Shown piece by piece: positions 26,122 to 33,904 of a DNA stretch of 64,000 nucleotides. A model generated the notes under the pieces. It was given only the letters and a program-made list of their open reading frames with translations. It searched no databases and was not told where the DNA came from. The stretch is from assembly GCA_003513895.1 (NCBI GenBank), contig DOSU01000148.1, forward strand, positions 22,349 to 86,348, in the 5' to 3' direction. A program made the translations under genes and the position numbers. How positions within the stretch are numbered: position 1 is the first letter of the stretch; each line of letters opens with the position of its first letter. This DNA is from Rikenellaceae bacterium (lineage in GTDB: Bacteria; Bacteroidota; Bacteroidia; Bacteroidales; UBA932).

Positions 26122-27309
26122 ATGAACACAATTGAAATTATTTTCTGGCTTTTTCTGTTCGTCGTATTCTATACCTATTTAGGTTACGGGATATTTCTCT
26201 ATTTTTTGGTTTTAATTAAAGAGTGTTTTGTCAAAAAAATCGTAACCCCTTCTGCTTTTTCCGATTTGCCTGAAGTAACTCTTCTGATAGCAGCATATAA
26301 TGAGGAGGACATCGTAGATGATAAAATGTTAAACACTCGCTCTCTGGACTATCCGAAGGAAAAGCTTAAGGTTGTCTGGATCACAGACGGGACAACAGAC
26401 GCTTCAAATGAAAAGCTTGCTGTTTATGATGAAGTTCAGGTTCTTTTTGAACCGGCAAGACAAGGTAAAACAGCAGCTTTAAACAGAGCCATTCCTTATA
26501 TTAAGTCGCCAATAGTTGTTTTTACCGATGCAAATACGATGCTGAACAGTCTTGCAATTATGGAGATTGTAAATGCTTTCCATGATATTAAAACAGGTTG
26601 TGTTGCCGGAGAAAAGAGAATTGCATCTAAAGAGAGAGATTCGGCCTCTTCAGGGGGAGAGGGAATTTACTGGAAATACGAATCAACTCTCAAATCTCTT
26701 GATTCAAGATTGTATTCTGCCGTTGGGGCAGCCGGGGAACTGTTTGCCATAAGACGGGAACTATTTGAAAAAATGGATAAGGATACTCTGCTGGACGATT
26801 TTATCCTGTCAATGAAAATTGCAATGAAAGGATATAGAATCTGTTACTGTAGCAACGCATACGCTATTGAGACAGGTACATTGAACATGGCAGAAGAGAA
26901 AAAGAGAAAAATACGGATTGCTGCGGGGGGGGTGCAATCGGTATACAGGCTTGCCTCTCTTTTAAATATCTTTAAATATGGAGTTCTTTCTTTTCAGTAC
27001 ATCTCGCACAGAGTCTTAAGATGGACAATTACTCCTATATTACTATTCCTGCTGCTCCCCGTCAATGTTGCAATAGTAATTTCGGATAATTCAATTCTCT
27101 ATTCAATTCTGCTGATTATGCAGATATTCTTTTACTCCCTTGCCCTCCTGGGAAAACATTTCGAAGGAAAAGAGCTGAAAAACAAATTCATATTTATCCC
27201 TCACTACTTCTTGTTTATGAACCTGAATGTGGTTAAAGGGTTCTTTTACCTGCTCAAAAAGAAGAGAGGAGACGGAACTTGGGATAAATCACAAAGAATG
27301 AAAAATTAA
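26122..27309 (+). CDS. Membrane-bound family 2 glycosyltransferase with poly-G tract
   Basis: A 395-residue GT2 protein with an N-terminal membrane helix (about 5-33) and three C-terminal hydrophobic segments (about 296-350). The core carries AAYNEED, WITDGTTD, the metal-binding TDANT and LLDDFILSM. In place of QxxRW it has RKIRIAAGG, as in chitooligosaccharide or poly-GlcNAc synthase-like relatives. The codons for AAGGV contain eight consecutive G bases (26925-26932), unusual in this AT-rich DNA and a possible slippage site. The frame is intact in this copy. Confidence 0.86.
   Translation: MNTIEIIFWLFLFVVFYTYLGYGIFLYFLVLIKECFVKKIVTPSAFSDLPEVTLLIAAYNEEDIVDDKMLNTRSLDYPKEKLKVVWITDGTTDASNEKLAVYDEVQVLFEPARQGKTAALNRAIPYIKSPIVVFTDANTMLNSLAIMEIVNAFHDIKTGCVAGEKRIASKERDSASSGGEGIYWKYESTLKSLDSRLYSAVGAAGELFAIRRELFEKMDKDTLLDDFILSMKIAMKGYRICYCSNAYAIETGTLNMAEEKKRKIRIAAGGVQSVYRLASLLNIFKYGVLSFQYISHRVLRWTITPILLFLLLPVNVAIVISDNSILYSILLIMQIFFYSLALLGKHFEGKELKNKFIFIPHYFLFMNLNVVKGFFYLLKKKRGDGTWDKSQRMKN
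26925..26932 (+). repeat. Eight-base G homopolymer inside a glycosyltransferase gene
   Basis: GGGGGGGG, read as GCG-GGG-GGG-GTG (Ala-Gly-Gly-Val). Loss or gain of one G would frameshift the glycosyltransferase after about residue 270. Most other mononucleotide runs in the window are A or T, so this tract stands out. Confidence 0.8.
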
Positions 27310-27326
27310 TATTCAAAATCACCAAA

Positions 27327-27938
27327 ATGAGAGAAAGAATATATAACTGGTTAAAACAAAATCCGGGAATAAAGGCAAAGGTTCATTTTTGTTTAGTTCA
27401 CCCATATCGTTCCCGCCCTCGCTGGTGGGTGCGTAACTTTCTTATGCCTTTTATTATTAAAAAAGGTAAAGGAGCATATATTTCTTCAAGTGTAAGAAGA
27501 GATCTGTATCCATTCAATAAATTTGAGATAGGGGCAAAGTCTGTGATCGAAGCAAACTCTGTTTTGAATAATGGAATGGGCAATATAAAAATCGGGGACA
27601 ATTGTCTAATTGGAATAGGCTCGGTTATTCTGGGAGAAATAGTAATCGGAAACCATGTCGGCACAGGTCAATACTGCGTATTTACTGGGCTCAATCATAA
27701 CTATGAATCGCTTAATTCTACATTTGACTTACAGGGGACTTATGCCGATGCTATTGTCATAGAAGACGATGTTGTTACCGGGTCGCATGTAATAATTCTG
27801 CCTGGCGTAAGAATCGGAACGCATTCGGTTATATCTGCCGGGAGTGTAGTCACCAGATCGATTCCTCAATATTCACTTGTATCAGGGAATCCCGCCAAAG
27901 TGGTTTTTAATTTTAAAACGGGCCAAAGAGTTAATTAA
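27327..27938 (+). CDS. Hexapeptide-repeat acyltransferase (serine acetyltransferase-like)
   Basis: A 203-residue left-handed beta-helix acyltransferase. Hexapeptide turns run from about residue 60 to 190: IKIGDNCLIGIGSVI, IVIGNHVGTGQYCVF, VIEDDVVTGSHVIILPGV, IGTHSVISAGSVVT, closing with VSGNPAKVVF. A histidine in TGLNHNYES near residue 131 is the likely catalytic base. It probably O-acylates a sugar of the polysaccharide. Its stop is directly followed by the start of an acyl carrier protein gene, raising the possibility that it uses an ACP-bound rather than a CoA-bound acyl group (inference). Confidence 0.85.
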   Translation: MRERIYNWLKQNPGIKAKVHFCLVHPYRSRPRWWVRNFLMPFIIKKGKGAYISSSVRRDLYPFNKFEIGAKSVIEANSVLNNGMGNIKIGDNCLIGIGSVILGEIVIGNHVGTGQYCVFTGLNHNYESLNSTFDLQGTYADAIVIEDDVVTGSHVIILPGVRIGTHSVISAGSVVTRSIPQYSLVSGNPAKVVFNFKTGQRVN

Positions 27939-28181
27939 ATGGAATTTATGAATACAATAGAAGAATTCGTTATAAAATTTGCAGAACAGTTTGAATCTGA
28001 AGACAGGGAAAGTATAAAGGCCTCTACCAGATATAAAGATTTGGAAGAATGGGACTCTCTAACTGTTCTTACAATAATATCCATGGTAAATTCAACCTAT
28101 AATGTTGAGCTTATCGGGGCAGATGTAAGAGGCGCAAATACAGTTGAGGAGCTGTACAACTTGGTCGTGTCCAGGATGTAA
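27939..28181 (+). CDS. Acyl carrier protein (plus-strand copy)
   Basis: An 80-residue acidic four-helix carrier protein. The phosphopantetheine serine is S40 in EEWDSLTVL (DSL motif), and helix 2 continues into IISMVNSTYNVEL. An alternative in-frame ATG lies at 27948. It begins on the base after the acyltransferase stop and is the last plus-strand gene of the main polysaccharide run. Its 3' end faces the KASIII gene of the minus-strand operon, 19 bases away. Dedicated carrier proteins in polysaccharide loci usually serve a special acyl or aminoacyl modification rather than bulk fatty acid synthesis. Confidence 0.9.
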   Translation: MEFMNTIEEFVIKFAEQFESEDRESIKASTRYKDLEEWDSLTVLTIISMVNSTYNVELIGADVRGANTVEELYNLVVSRM

Positions 28182-28200
28182 AAAAGATGGTTGGGTTTCT

Positions 28201-29265
28201 TTAGAAATATATTATTTCTGTAAAAGAGAGATGCTCCATTCTTATAATCAAAGAAGCCCATGTAAGTCCTACTCCAAATCCAGCCAGACAAATCAACAAA
28301 GATTCCTTTTTGAGTCTGTCTCCAAGGTTGAATGAAATTGACGTAGGGACCGAAACTCCATTTGAATTTCCAAAAAACTCAAGGATATTGCTTGGTACTT
28401 TTTCATGGGGAATCTGAAGTTTATCGGCCAGCTTAGTTAAAGTGAACTTATTTGGTTGATGGAACATAAAATAATCTACATCACCCTTTGTAATACTTGC
28501 TTTTTCCAATAGAGACTCAATCATTGGAGGTACTTCCCGCTGAACGAAATTAAATATTTTATCTCCGTTGGCACAAAGCTGATCTAAGGAACGGAAATTG
28601 CCTTCTGTATCCTCTTTCATCTCTGCTGTTACCGGTGATGAAGGTGTTTTAAAACCTCCGGCAGGTATAATAACTGTATCAAATGCAGTCCCATCCATTT
28701 TAATATTTGCGTAAATAGTCTGATTCTTTTCGGATTTCTCTAAAATTGTTACAGAAGCAGCATCTCCAATCAGTGGGTTGTTGCTTCTGTCTCTTTTAGA
28801 AACCTTTTGACTTAAGACATCTGCATTAAGTAAAACTACCTTGTTTATTTCCGGTTGATCCAATAGCATGAATGACTGAAAAAGGCCAATTTCATAACCT
28901 GCACAACCCTGATTTATGTCAAGGCATATCATATCCTTTTTAAGCCCTAATTTGCCCTGTATTACATTGCTGGTAGGAGGCAGGATATAATCGGGAGATT
29001 GGGTTACAAGTACAATTGCGTCAATATCTTCTTTCTTCAGGAGCTTTTGATCAAAAAGATAATTTAAACCATAAATGCACAAATCTGATATAGTCACACC
29101 ACTTTCCACAATTCTATGGGAGCCGTACCCCATAATTTTCTTTAGTTTGAGAGACTGAGCTACAGAGAAATTATAATTACCCATCTCATCCTCAAACTTG
29201 ATTTCGTTTTTTGGCAAGACTGTAAGCAGCCCGGTTATTTTCTTATTTCGAAATATCAGATTCAT
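28201..29265 (-). CDS. 3-oxoacyl-ACP synthase III-like protein
   Basis: A 354-residue thiolase-fold enzyme of the FabH/KASIII family. The catalytic triad is intact: C121 in NQGCAGYEIG, H269 in FHQPNKF and N300 in GNSNGVSVP. It would load an acyl group from CoA and condense it with malonyl-ACP, or transfer the acyl group as some KASIII homologues do. It is the last gene of a four-gene minus-strand operon; its ATG overlaps the ACP stop (ATGA). The IGDAASV and AGFGVGLTWAS motifs are canonical. Placement in a polysaccharide locus and its adjacent ACP set it apart from the housekeeping FabH. Confidence 0.92.
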   Translation of the reverse strand: MNLIFRNKKITGLLTVLPKNEIKFEDEMGNYNFSVAQSLKLKKIMGYGSHRIVESGVTISDLCIYGLNYLFDQKLLKKEDIDAIVLVTQSPDYILPPTSNVIQGKLGLKKDMICLDINQGCAGYEIGLFQSFMLLDQPEINKVVLLNADVLSQKVSKRDRSNNPLIGDAASVTILEKSEKNQTIYANIKMDGTAFDTVIIPAGGFKTPSSPVTAEMKEDTEGNFRSLDQLCANGDKIFNFVQREVPPMIESLLEKASITKGDVDYFMFHQPNKFTLTKLADKLQIPHEKVPSNILEFFGNSNGVSVPTSISFNLGDRLKKESLLICLAGFGVGLTWASLIIRMEHLSFTEIIYF

Positions 29266-29498
29266 ACTATTTTTGCTCCATTCTTTTTCAATAATGCGAT
29301 TATAGACTCAATGCTGGAAAAATTCTCAGGAAGAATATCCAGCCCATCAATGGAAATTCCGAATTCCTCATCTAACGAAGAGACTAAACTAACTATATCA
29401 AAGCTGTCTAACATACCTTGTTCAATAAAGTCACTCCCTTCGGAAAAATCAAATTCAGGACGGATTTCCTTCAAAATATCAATTATTTTCTTTTTCAT
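29262..29498 (-). CDS. Acyl carrier protein (minus-strand copy)
   Basis: A 78-residue carrier protein with serine S32 in MLDSFDIV as the phosphopantetheine site. The LDSFDIV form is common in DltC-like and PCP-like carriers that accept amino acids, whereas fatty-acid ACPs usually show DSLD. It overlaps the KASIII start by 4 bases and the end of the GNAT gene by 20 bases. It is therefore the natural carrier for the adenylating ligase two genes upstream. It differs clearly in sequence from the plus-strand ACP at 27939. Confidence 0.88.
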   Translation of the reverse strand: MKKKIIDILKEIRPEFDFSEGSDFIEQGMLDSFDIVSLVSSLDEEFGISIDGLDILPENFSSIESIIALLKKNGAKIV

Positions 29499-30315
29499 TA
29501 TTAATTAAATTTTTAGTCATAACAATATCATAAAAATTCTCCATTTGAAAACCGTAGTGCTTATACCTTACCACTGCATTTTCGTTTGATAAAATTACCC
29601 AAAAGAACATTAACCGGACATCCTTACTGTCCGAAAAATACTTGTTCAGCAAAGCTGACCCAATTTTTTTATCCCGGTGTCCGGGATGAACAAACCAATA
29701 TCTTAAATATGAAGAGAACCCCTTATTTATATATATAACAAAACCAAGAATCTGACCGTCTGATGAATATACGCTTACATTCCCGTTGGCTATCCATTTT
29801 TTAACCTCATCTGTACCGGGTAATTGTTCGGATACCGGATCGAAATAAGTATAAAGCAAATCAAGGATATTTTCTGCATGTGTAATTTTTGCTGGTAATA
29901 TATGGCTATTTATCGCAAAATGTTCATTGTCAGAAACCTTTCTGCTCATTCTGCATAATTTTGCGTATTCGCCAAAGCCTGAATTAATAAAGGCATTTGA
30001 CGTCAAGCCAATATCAGGCATTTTTCCAACCAGATCAACCACAAAACGAACATCATTCATTTCGTGATTTAAATGAATAAGTGCTTTTTGTAATGAATCA
30101 TATGAAGCCGTGACAAAATACAAATTCCGAAAGTCTTTATTAGAGCGTAACAATAGCAATGTTTCTGCATGTTGAAAAAAATGCAGGTTTCCGGAATTAA
30201 TCCAACGGGTAACAATTTCGATATCGGGATAGAAATTTGTAATTATACCTTTCTTCCCCTCTTTTAAAAATTTTATCTTATCAATTATTTCCTGATAATT
30301 AAAAATTTTATCCAT
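29479..30315 (-). CDS. GNAT-family N-acyltransferase
   Basis: A 278-residue protein. The C-terminal GNAT domain (about 140-270) shows the acyl-CoA-binding motif A, FVHPGHRDKKIGSALLNKYF, followed by LSNENAVVRYKHYGFQ. Residues 1-135 look like a second, degenerate GNAT-type half, giving a tandem layout as in FemX- or mycothiol-synthase-like proteins. Some of those take acyl groups from carrier proteins or tRNA. In this operon it could move the acyl or aminoacyl group from ACP to an amino sugar. It overlaps the ligase by 8 bases and the ACP by 20 bases. Confidence 0.8.
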   Translation of the reverse strand: MDKIFNYQEIIDKIKFLKEGKKGIITNFYPDIEIVTRWINSGNLHFFQHAETLLLLRSNKDFRNLYFVTASYDSLQKALIHLNHEMNDVRFVVDLVGKMPDIGLTSNAFINSGFGEYAKLCRMSRKVSDNEHFAINSHILPAKITHAENILDLLYTYFDPVSEQLPGTDEVKKWIANGNVSVYSSDGQILGFVIYINKGFSSYLRYWFVHPGHRDKKIGSALLNKYFSDSKDVRLMFFWVILSNENAVVRYKHYGFQMENFYDIVMTKNLINNEKENN

Positions 30316-31831
30316 TATTGGCCAAGTTATAAAGCGTTATCCTATCAAGTTTCCCGTTTGTGTTTCTTGGCAATTCTTCCATTTTATGAAACACTGTAGG
30401 AACCATATATTTTGGAAAAACAGTCCCGATTGCTTTTTTCATTTCTGCAACCGAAAGTTCTTTCGTACATTCGTAAAACAGAGTAATTTCTTTCTTCTCT
30501 CTGTTATAAACAACACATCCGGCATCAACTAATTTTAGGGTATTTACAATTACATGCTCAATTTCACCTAGTTCAACCCTGTATCCCATGTGCTTTATAA
30601 GACTGTCCTTCCTCCCTCTGAATACCATTTCACCTCTGTCATTTTTAATAACAATGTCTCCGGTTCTGTAAATTATTTCGGGATATGACTTGTTGAGCGG
30701 ATTCTGGATAAATGATGCAGAAGTTTTCTCGGGATTGTTGTAATATCCCATTGCAAGTGATGTCCCTCTTATACAAAGTTCCCCCTCTTCATTCTCAGAA
30801 ACAATTTGATTATCGGAGTTTAATATTAGGATGTCAGTATTTCTGCAAGGGAATCCGATAGGTATAGGCTCATCATCTCTTAGTTCACGGTCAACAACAA
30901 AAAATGTACAGTCAACTGAGGCTTCAACAGGTCCGTAAAGATTTACAAATGTGGCTCCCGGCATGTTCTTTTTCCAATAGTTAAATTGTTTTGTAGGGAA
31001 AACTTCACCAGCAAACCAAACCATTTTAATCAACGGTAATGGGAACTTACTCAGCAAATCCATATTTGCAATATTCACCATTATCGAAGGCACCCAAAAA
31101 ATATAAGTGACATTATGCTTTTTTAGTACCTCAAGTAATTTCACAGGAAACGAAGCCATTTGATTGTCAAGAAGGACAAGCGTTACACCCTTAGACATCA
31201 TCAGGCATATTTCATAATTATAGTGATCGAATACAGTAGGTGATAAAACGCCAAGAATTTCTTCTCCGGTAAACCCGAATGAATTAATAGCCCATTCAGT
31301 ATAATCAATATAGCTTTTGTGATTTAGTACGACTCCCTTGGGCGTGCCGGTAGAGCCGGAAGTATTAATAATGCATAGAGGATCGGTGTCAATTAATTTT
31401 GATTTTATCTCTTCAAGGACATTGTAGTCAACGGATTGGTTTAAATCGGTTTTTTTTAAAATTAATAGCGGGATATCACCTTTAATGCTTATAATATCTT
31501 CTGAATATTTTTCGTTTGTAATAATTGCCGCCGGCTTTATCTGCTCAAGAATACTATTTATCCGTGCAAGGGGAGTCTTGACATCCAGATTCATATATAT
31601 ATTGCCACTATAAGTAATTGCAATATCTGAAATTATGCATTCTGCAGACTTGGGCAAAAAAACAGCTATTGGCTTATTGTATAAGTTTAGTCCGGACAAT
31701 TCAATTGCAAAATTCCGGGCATTTTTACGTAATTCTGAAAAAGACATTTCGCAGTCTCCATCAATTATTGCAATTTTCCCGGGAATATTTCCTGTTGTTT
31801 TCTCGAAGTATTCAATGATATTGATATTCAT
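30308..31831 (-). CDS. Amino-acid-adenylating ligase (stand-alone A domain, DltA-like)
   Basis: A 507-residue ANL-superfamily enzyme, the length of a free adenylation domain. Core motifs are present: A3 NTSGSTGTPKGV near residue 155, A5 NLYGPVEAS, A7 YRTGD, A8 FRGRKDSLIKHMGYRVELGEIE, and A10 NTNGKLDR with the catalytic lysine. The aspartate in SPTVFDHYNYE lies where D235 of NRPS A domains binds the substrate amino group, so an amino acid is more likely than a simple fatty acid. It is the promoter-proximal gene of a four-gene operon with GNAT, ACP and KASIII. The substrate cannot be named from the pocket residues. Confidence 0.87.
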   Translation of the reverse strand: MNINIIEYFEKTTGNIPGKIAIIDGDCEMSFSELRKNARNFAIELSGLNLYNKPIAVFLPKSAECIISDIAITYSGNIYMNLDVKTPLARINSILEQIKPAAIITNEKYSEDIISIKGDIPLLILKKTDLNQSVDYNVLEEIKSKLIDTDPLCIINTSGSTGTPKGVVLNHKSYIDYTEWAINSFGFTGEEILGVLSPTVFDHYNYEICLMMSKGVTLVLLDNQMASFPVKLLEVLKKHNVTYIFWVPSIMVNIANMDLLSKFPLPLIKMVWFAGEVFPTKQFNYWKKNMPGATFVNLYGPVEASVDCTFFVVDRELRDDEPIPIGFPCRNTDILILNSDNQIVSENEEGELCIRGTSLAMGYYNNPEKTSASFIQNPLNKSYPEIIYRTGDIVIKNDRGEMVFRGRKDSLIKHMGYRVELGEIEHVIVNTLKLVDAGCVVYNREKKEITLFYECTKELSVAEMKKAIGTVFPKYMVPTVFHKMEELPRNTNGKLDRITLYNLANNG

Positions 31832-31867
31832 TATTATTCAGGATTAAATTGAATCATGTTTTCTAAG

Positions 31868-31875
31868 CAAAACTA
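31868..31875 (-). promoter_or_regulatory. Candidate -7 box for the ligase-GNAT-ACP-KASIII operon
   Basis: On the minus strand TAGTTTTG fits TAnnTTTG, 36 bases ahead of the ligase ATG. No TTG at the expected -33 distance is seen, so support is weak. The 127-base divergent region 31832-31958 otherwise holds no feature I can name. Confidence 0.3.
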
Positions 31876-31958
31876 ATAATATTTCAAGACTTATTATGCT
31901 TTTTGATACTCTTTGAATCAAAAGAATATTGTATTAGTTTTACATAAAATTAATAAAT

Positions 31959-32747
31959 ATGAAAATCGGAAGTCCAATTGACAAAGATTCCTTGTTAATT
32001 AAAAAAAGGCTAATTGTTCTGGAAGTAGGGCCGGGGAGCAATCCCACAAGAAGATCAAATGTACTTGTTGAAAAATTTGTAAACGATAATAGACACAGAA
32101 GAGGGGATTTCAAAATTTATCCTCATCAGAAATTAATTCAGGCAGATGGTGAAACCCTTCCATTTAAAGATAAAGAGTTTGACTATGTGATTTGCAGTCA
32201 TGTGCTTGAGCATGCCGAAGATCCGGCTAAGTTCGTAAATGAACAGGTAAGGGTATCAAAAATGGGATATTTAGAAGTTCCCAGCCTAATTGGAGAATTT
32301 CTGGCTCCAAAGTCTTCACATAAATGGGTTATTCTGGACATTGATGACAAACTTGTGCTTTATGAAAAATCAAAACTTCCATTTGACTTTTCACCCGATT
32401 TTGGCAATGTTTTCCTTAACTACCTACCTTATAAATCGCTGTTATACAAACTATTGTGTATGTCAAAGCAGAATTTTCTCGCTGTCAAATATGAGTGGAA
32501 GGATTCTGTAGATATAATTGTTAATCCGGAAGACGAATACTATAAATCCTTTTTTACTGAAAGATGGACTCCCGAAATGGTTCAAAAGATTTTCCCGCAA
32601 AGATCTGTAGGGAAAGAACTGTCCGAAATATTTAAATCTTTCTCGTACTATGCCAGAAGCAAGTTTAGAAGAACAGTTTTCCCGTCAGCAGAGCCTTTTT
32701 CTTATGAGGAATATATAAACCAGGGCAAATCAGAAATAATCAATTGA
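31959..32747 (+). CDS. Class I SAM-dependent methyltransferase
   Basis: A 262-residue protein. Motif I is VLEVGPGSNPTRR near residue 21; an acidic residue follows in IQADGETLPF, and VICSHVLEHAEDP (about residue 80) is the motif typical of Methyltransf_11-type enzymes. In this context it probably methylates a sugar or lipid-linked glycan, but the acceptor cannot be read. The C-terminal 100 residues are specific to the subfamily. It is transcribed divergently from the ligase operon and its last 8 bases overlap the end of the convergent LruC gene. Confidence 0.85.
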   Translation: MKIGSPIDKDSLLIKKRLIVLEVGPGSNPTRRSNVLVEKFVNDNRHRRGDFKIYPHQKLIQADGETLPFKDKEFDYVICSHVLEHAEDPAKFVNEQVRVSKMGYLEVPSLIGEFLAPKSSHKWVILDIDDKLVLYEKSKLPFDFSPDFGNVFLNYLPYKSLLYKLLCMSKQNFLAVKYEWKDSVDIIVNPEDEYYKSFFTERWTPEMVQKIFPQRSVGKELSEIFKSFSYYARSKFRRTVFPSAEPFSYEEYINQGKSEIIN

Positions 32748-33888
32748 TATAGCTAAAGGAAGAATTGCTGTGCAAACTGTCGGCCACGGAAGGGATATAC
32801 CAGTCCGACCCGATATCACCTCCTCCTTCTGCCCATACTTTAAAGTTGGGATAAGCATGGTAAATCTTAACCCATTCCAGCGGATGGCGAATAGATTTGT
32901 CGCTGATGATTGCCCACACCCAGTTGTCGATTGTGGAAAAATCAGTTTTGGGTCTTGTACTTAAAAAATACTGGAAATTGAATTTTTGTGTTGGTTTTTG
33001 TCCCTTAAAATGGACCTCTCTTCCTCTGGTACCAAAGCAGGCAAATATGTCAAGATTGATTTTCCCTGTTTGCACAGTATCCAAAAAAGTCATATTTGAA
33101 AATGAAAATAATTTTGTGGACTTTATTATTACCTGTACAGTGAATGACTCGGTATTTGTAAAAGGATCGACATCCCGGACATTAATGAAGAGGTCTTCGT
33201 CATTATCAAAATAATTTCTGAAATCTCCTGTTATTGGGGCTACCTGAGAAGTAGTCACACCTATTTCCGTAGAGTACCCTTCTGAATTGTCGGTAACATT
33301 AAACAAGGGAGAAAGGACGGGGTCCGAAGAGTGAAGTATAGTTTCAACAATATCTAATGCCACATCTGAGTTTAGATTTGCGGCAAGACCTATTTGAGGA
33401 TAAGAGCTGCCGATTGCTCTTGGCTGAATATTAATATTAAAGCCAAGGAGTTTTGCTTTATTGTCAAGAAGATACTCGATATTGAGTCCGAAAACAATAT
33501 CATTCATATCCATATCTCCTTTGGATGGGAACAAATCCTCAAACATGACCGTTGCATACTTGTTTTTGCAGGGGAAGTAGACTTTTTGTTTCACCTTACT
33601 ACTTTTGATGGATTTCGTCTCTGCCTGGGATTGTTCCTGGACGATATTCAGATTTGTATTTTTTCCAACAGTTATACCATACTCTCCCGGCGGCAAAAAA
33701 GAAGCAATTGTGTCGCCTTCATCGTCAAGGATACTTGAAACAACAGAAATATTAACTTTTTTTGCCTCAATTGTTTTCCAGTCAAAGTCGCTTGGAACAT
33801 CAAGCACTTTTACATAAGTATCTTCAGGAAACTTAATGCATGAAGAACAAAAAAGAATAACGAAAAATAATAATATAAATTTTCTCAC
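32740..33888 (-). CDS. LruC-domain lipoprotein
   Basis: A 382-residue predicted lipoprotein. The signal peptide ends in the lipobox FCSSC, and the mature protein starts CIKFP. Residues 38-80 (FDWKTIEAKKV, PPGEYGITVG) form a small beta domain shared with its neighbour. The LruC/DUF4842 domain begins near residue 112 with ATVMFEDLFPSKGDMDMNDIVFG, an acidic motif that may bind calcium. The C-terminal half ends with WAIISDKSIRHPLEW and a WYIPS tail. LruC-domain proteins are named after a Leptospira outer-membrane lipoprotein; their molecular role is unknown. It is second in a two-gene operon, 16 bases after its paralogue. Confidence 0.88.
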   Translation of the reverse strand: MRKFILLFFVILFCSSCIKFPEDTYVKVLDVPSDFDWKTIEAKKVNISVVSSILDDEGDTIASFLPPGEYGITVGKNTNLNIVQEQSQAETKSIKSSKVKQKVYFPCKNKYATVMFEDLFPSKGDMDMNDIVFGLNIEYLLDNKAKLLGFNINIQPRAIGSSYPQIGLAANLNSDVALDIVETILHSSDPVLSPLFNVTDNSEGYSTEIGVTTSQVAPITGDFRNYFDNDEDLFINVRDVDPFTNTESFTVQVIIKSTKLFSFSNMTFLDTVQTGKINLDIFACFGTRGREVHFKGQKPTQKFNFQYFLSTRPKTDFSTIDNWVWAIISDKSIRHPLEWVKIYHAYPNFKVWAEGGGDIGSDWYIPSVADSLHSNSSFSYIN

Positions 33889-33904
33889 TCCTCAAAATTT
33901 TAAC

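Noticed and set aside
28205..28221. Palindrome AGAAATATATTATTTCT as a terminator between convergent ACP and KASIII genes
   Set aside because: It lies inside the end of the KASIII coding region, is pure A/T except its ends, and has no U tract; stability would be low.
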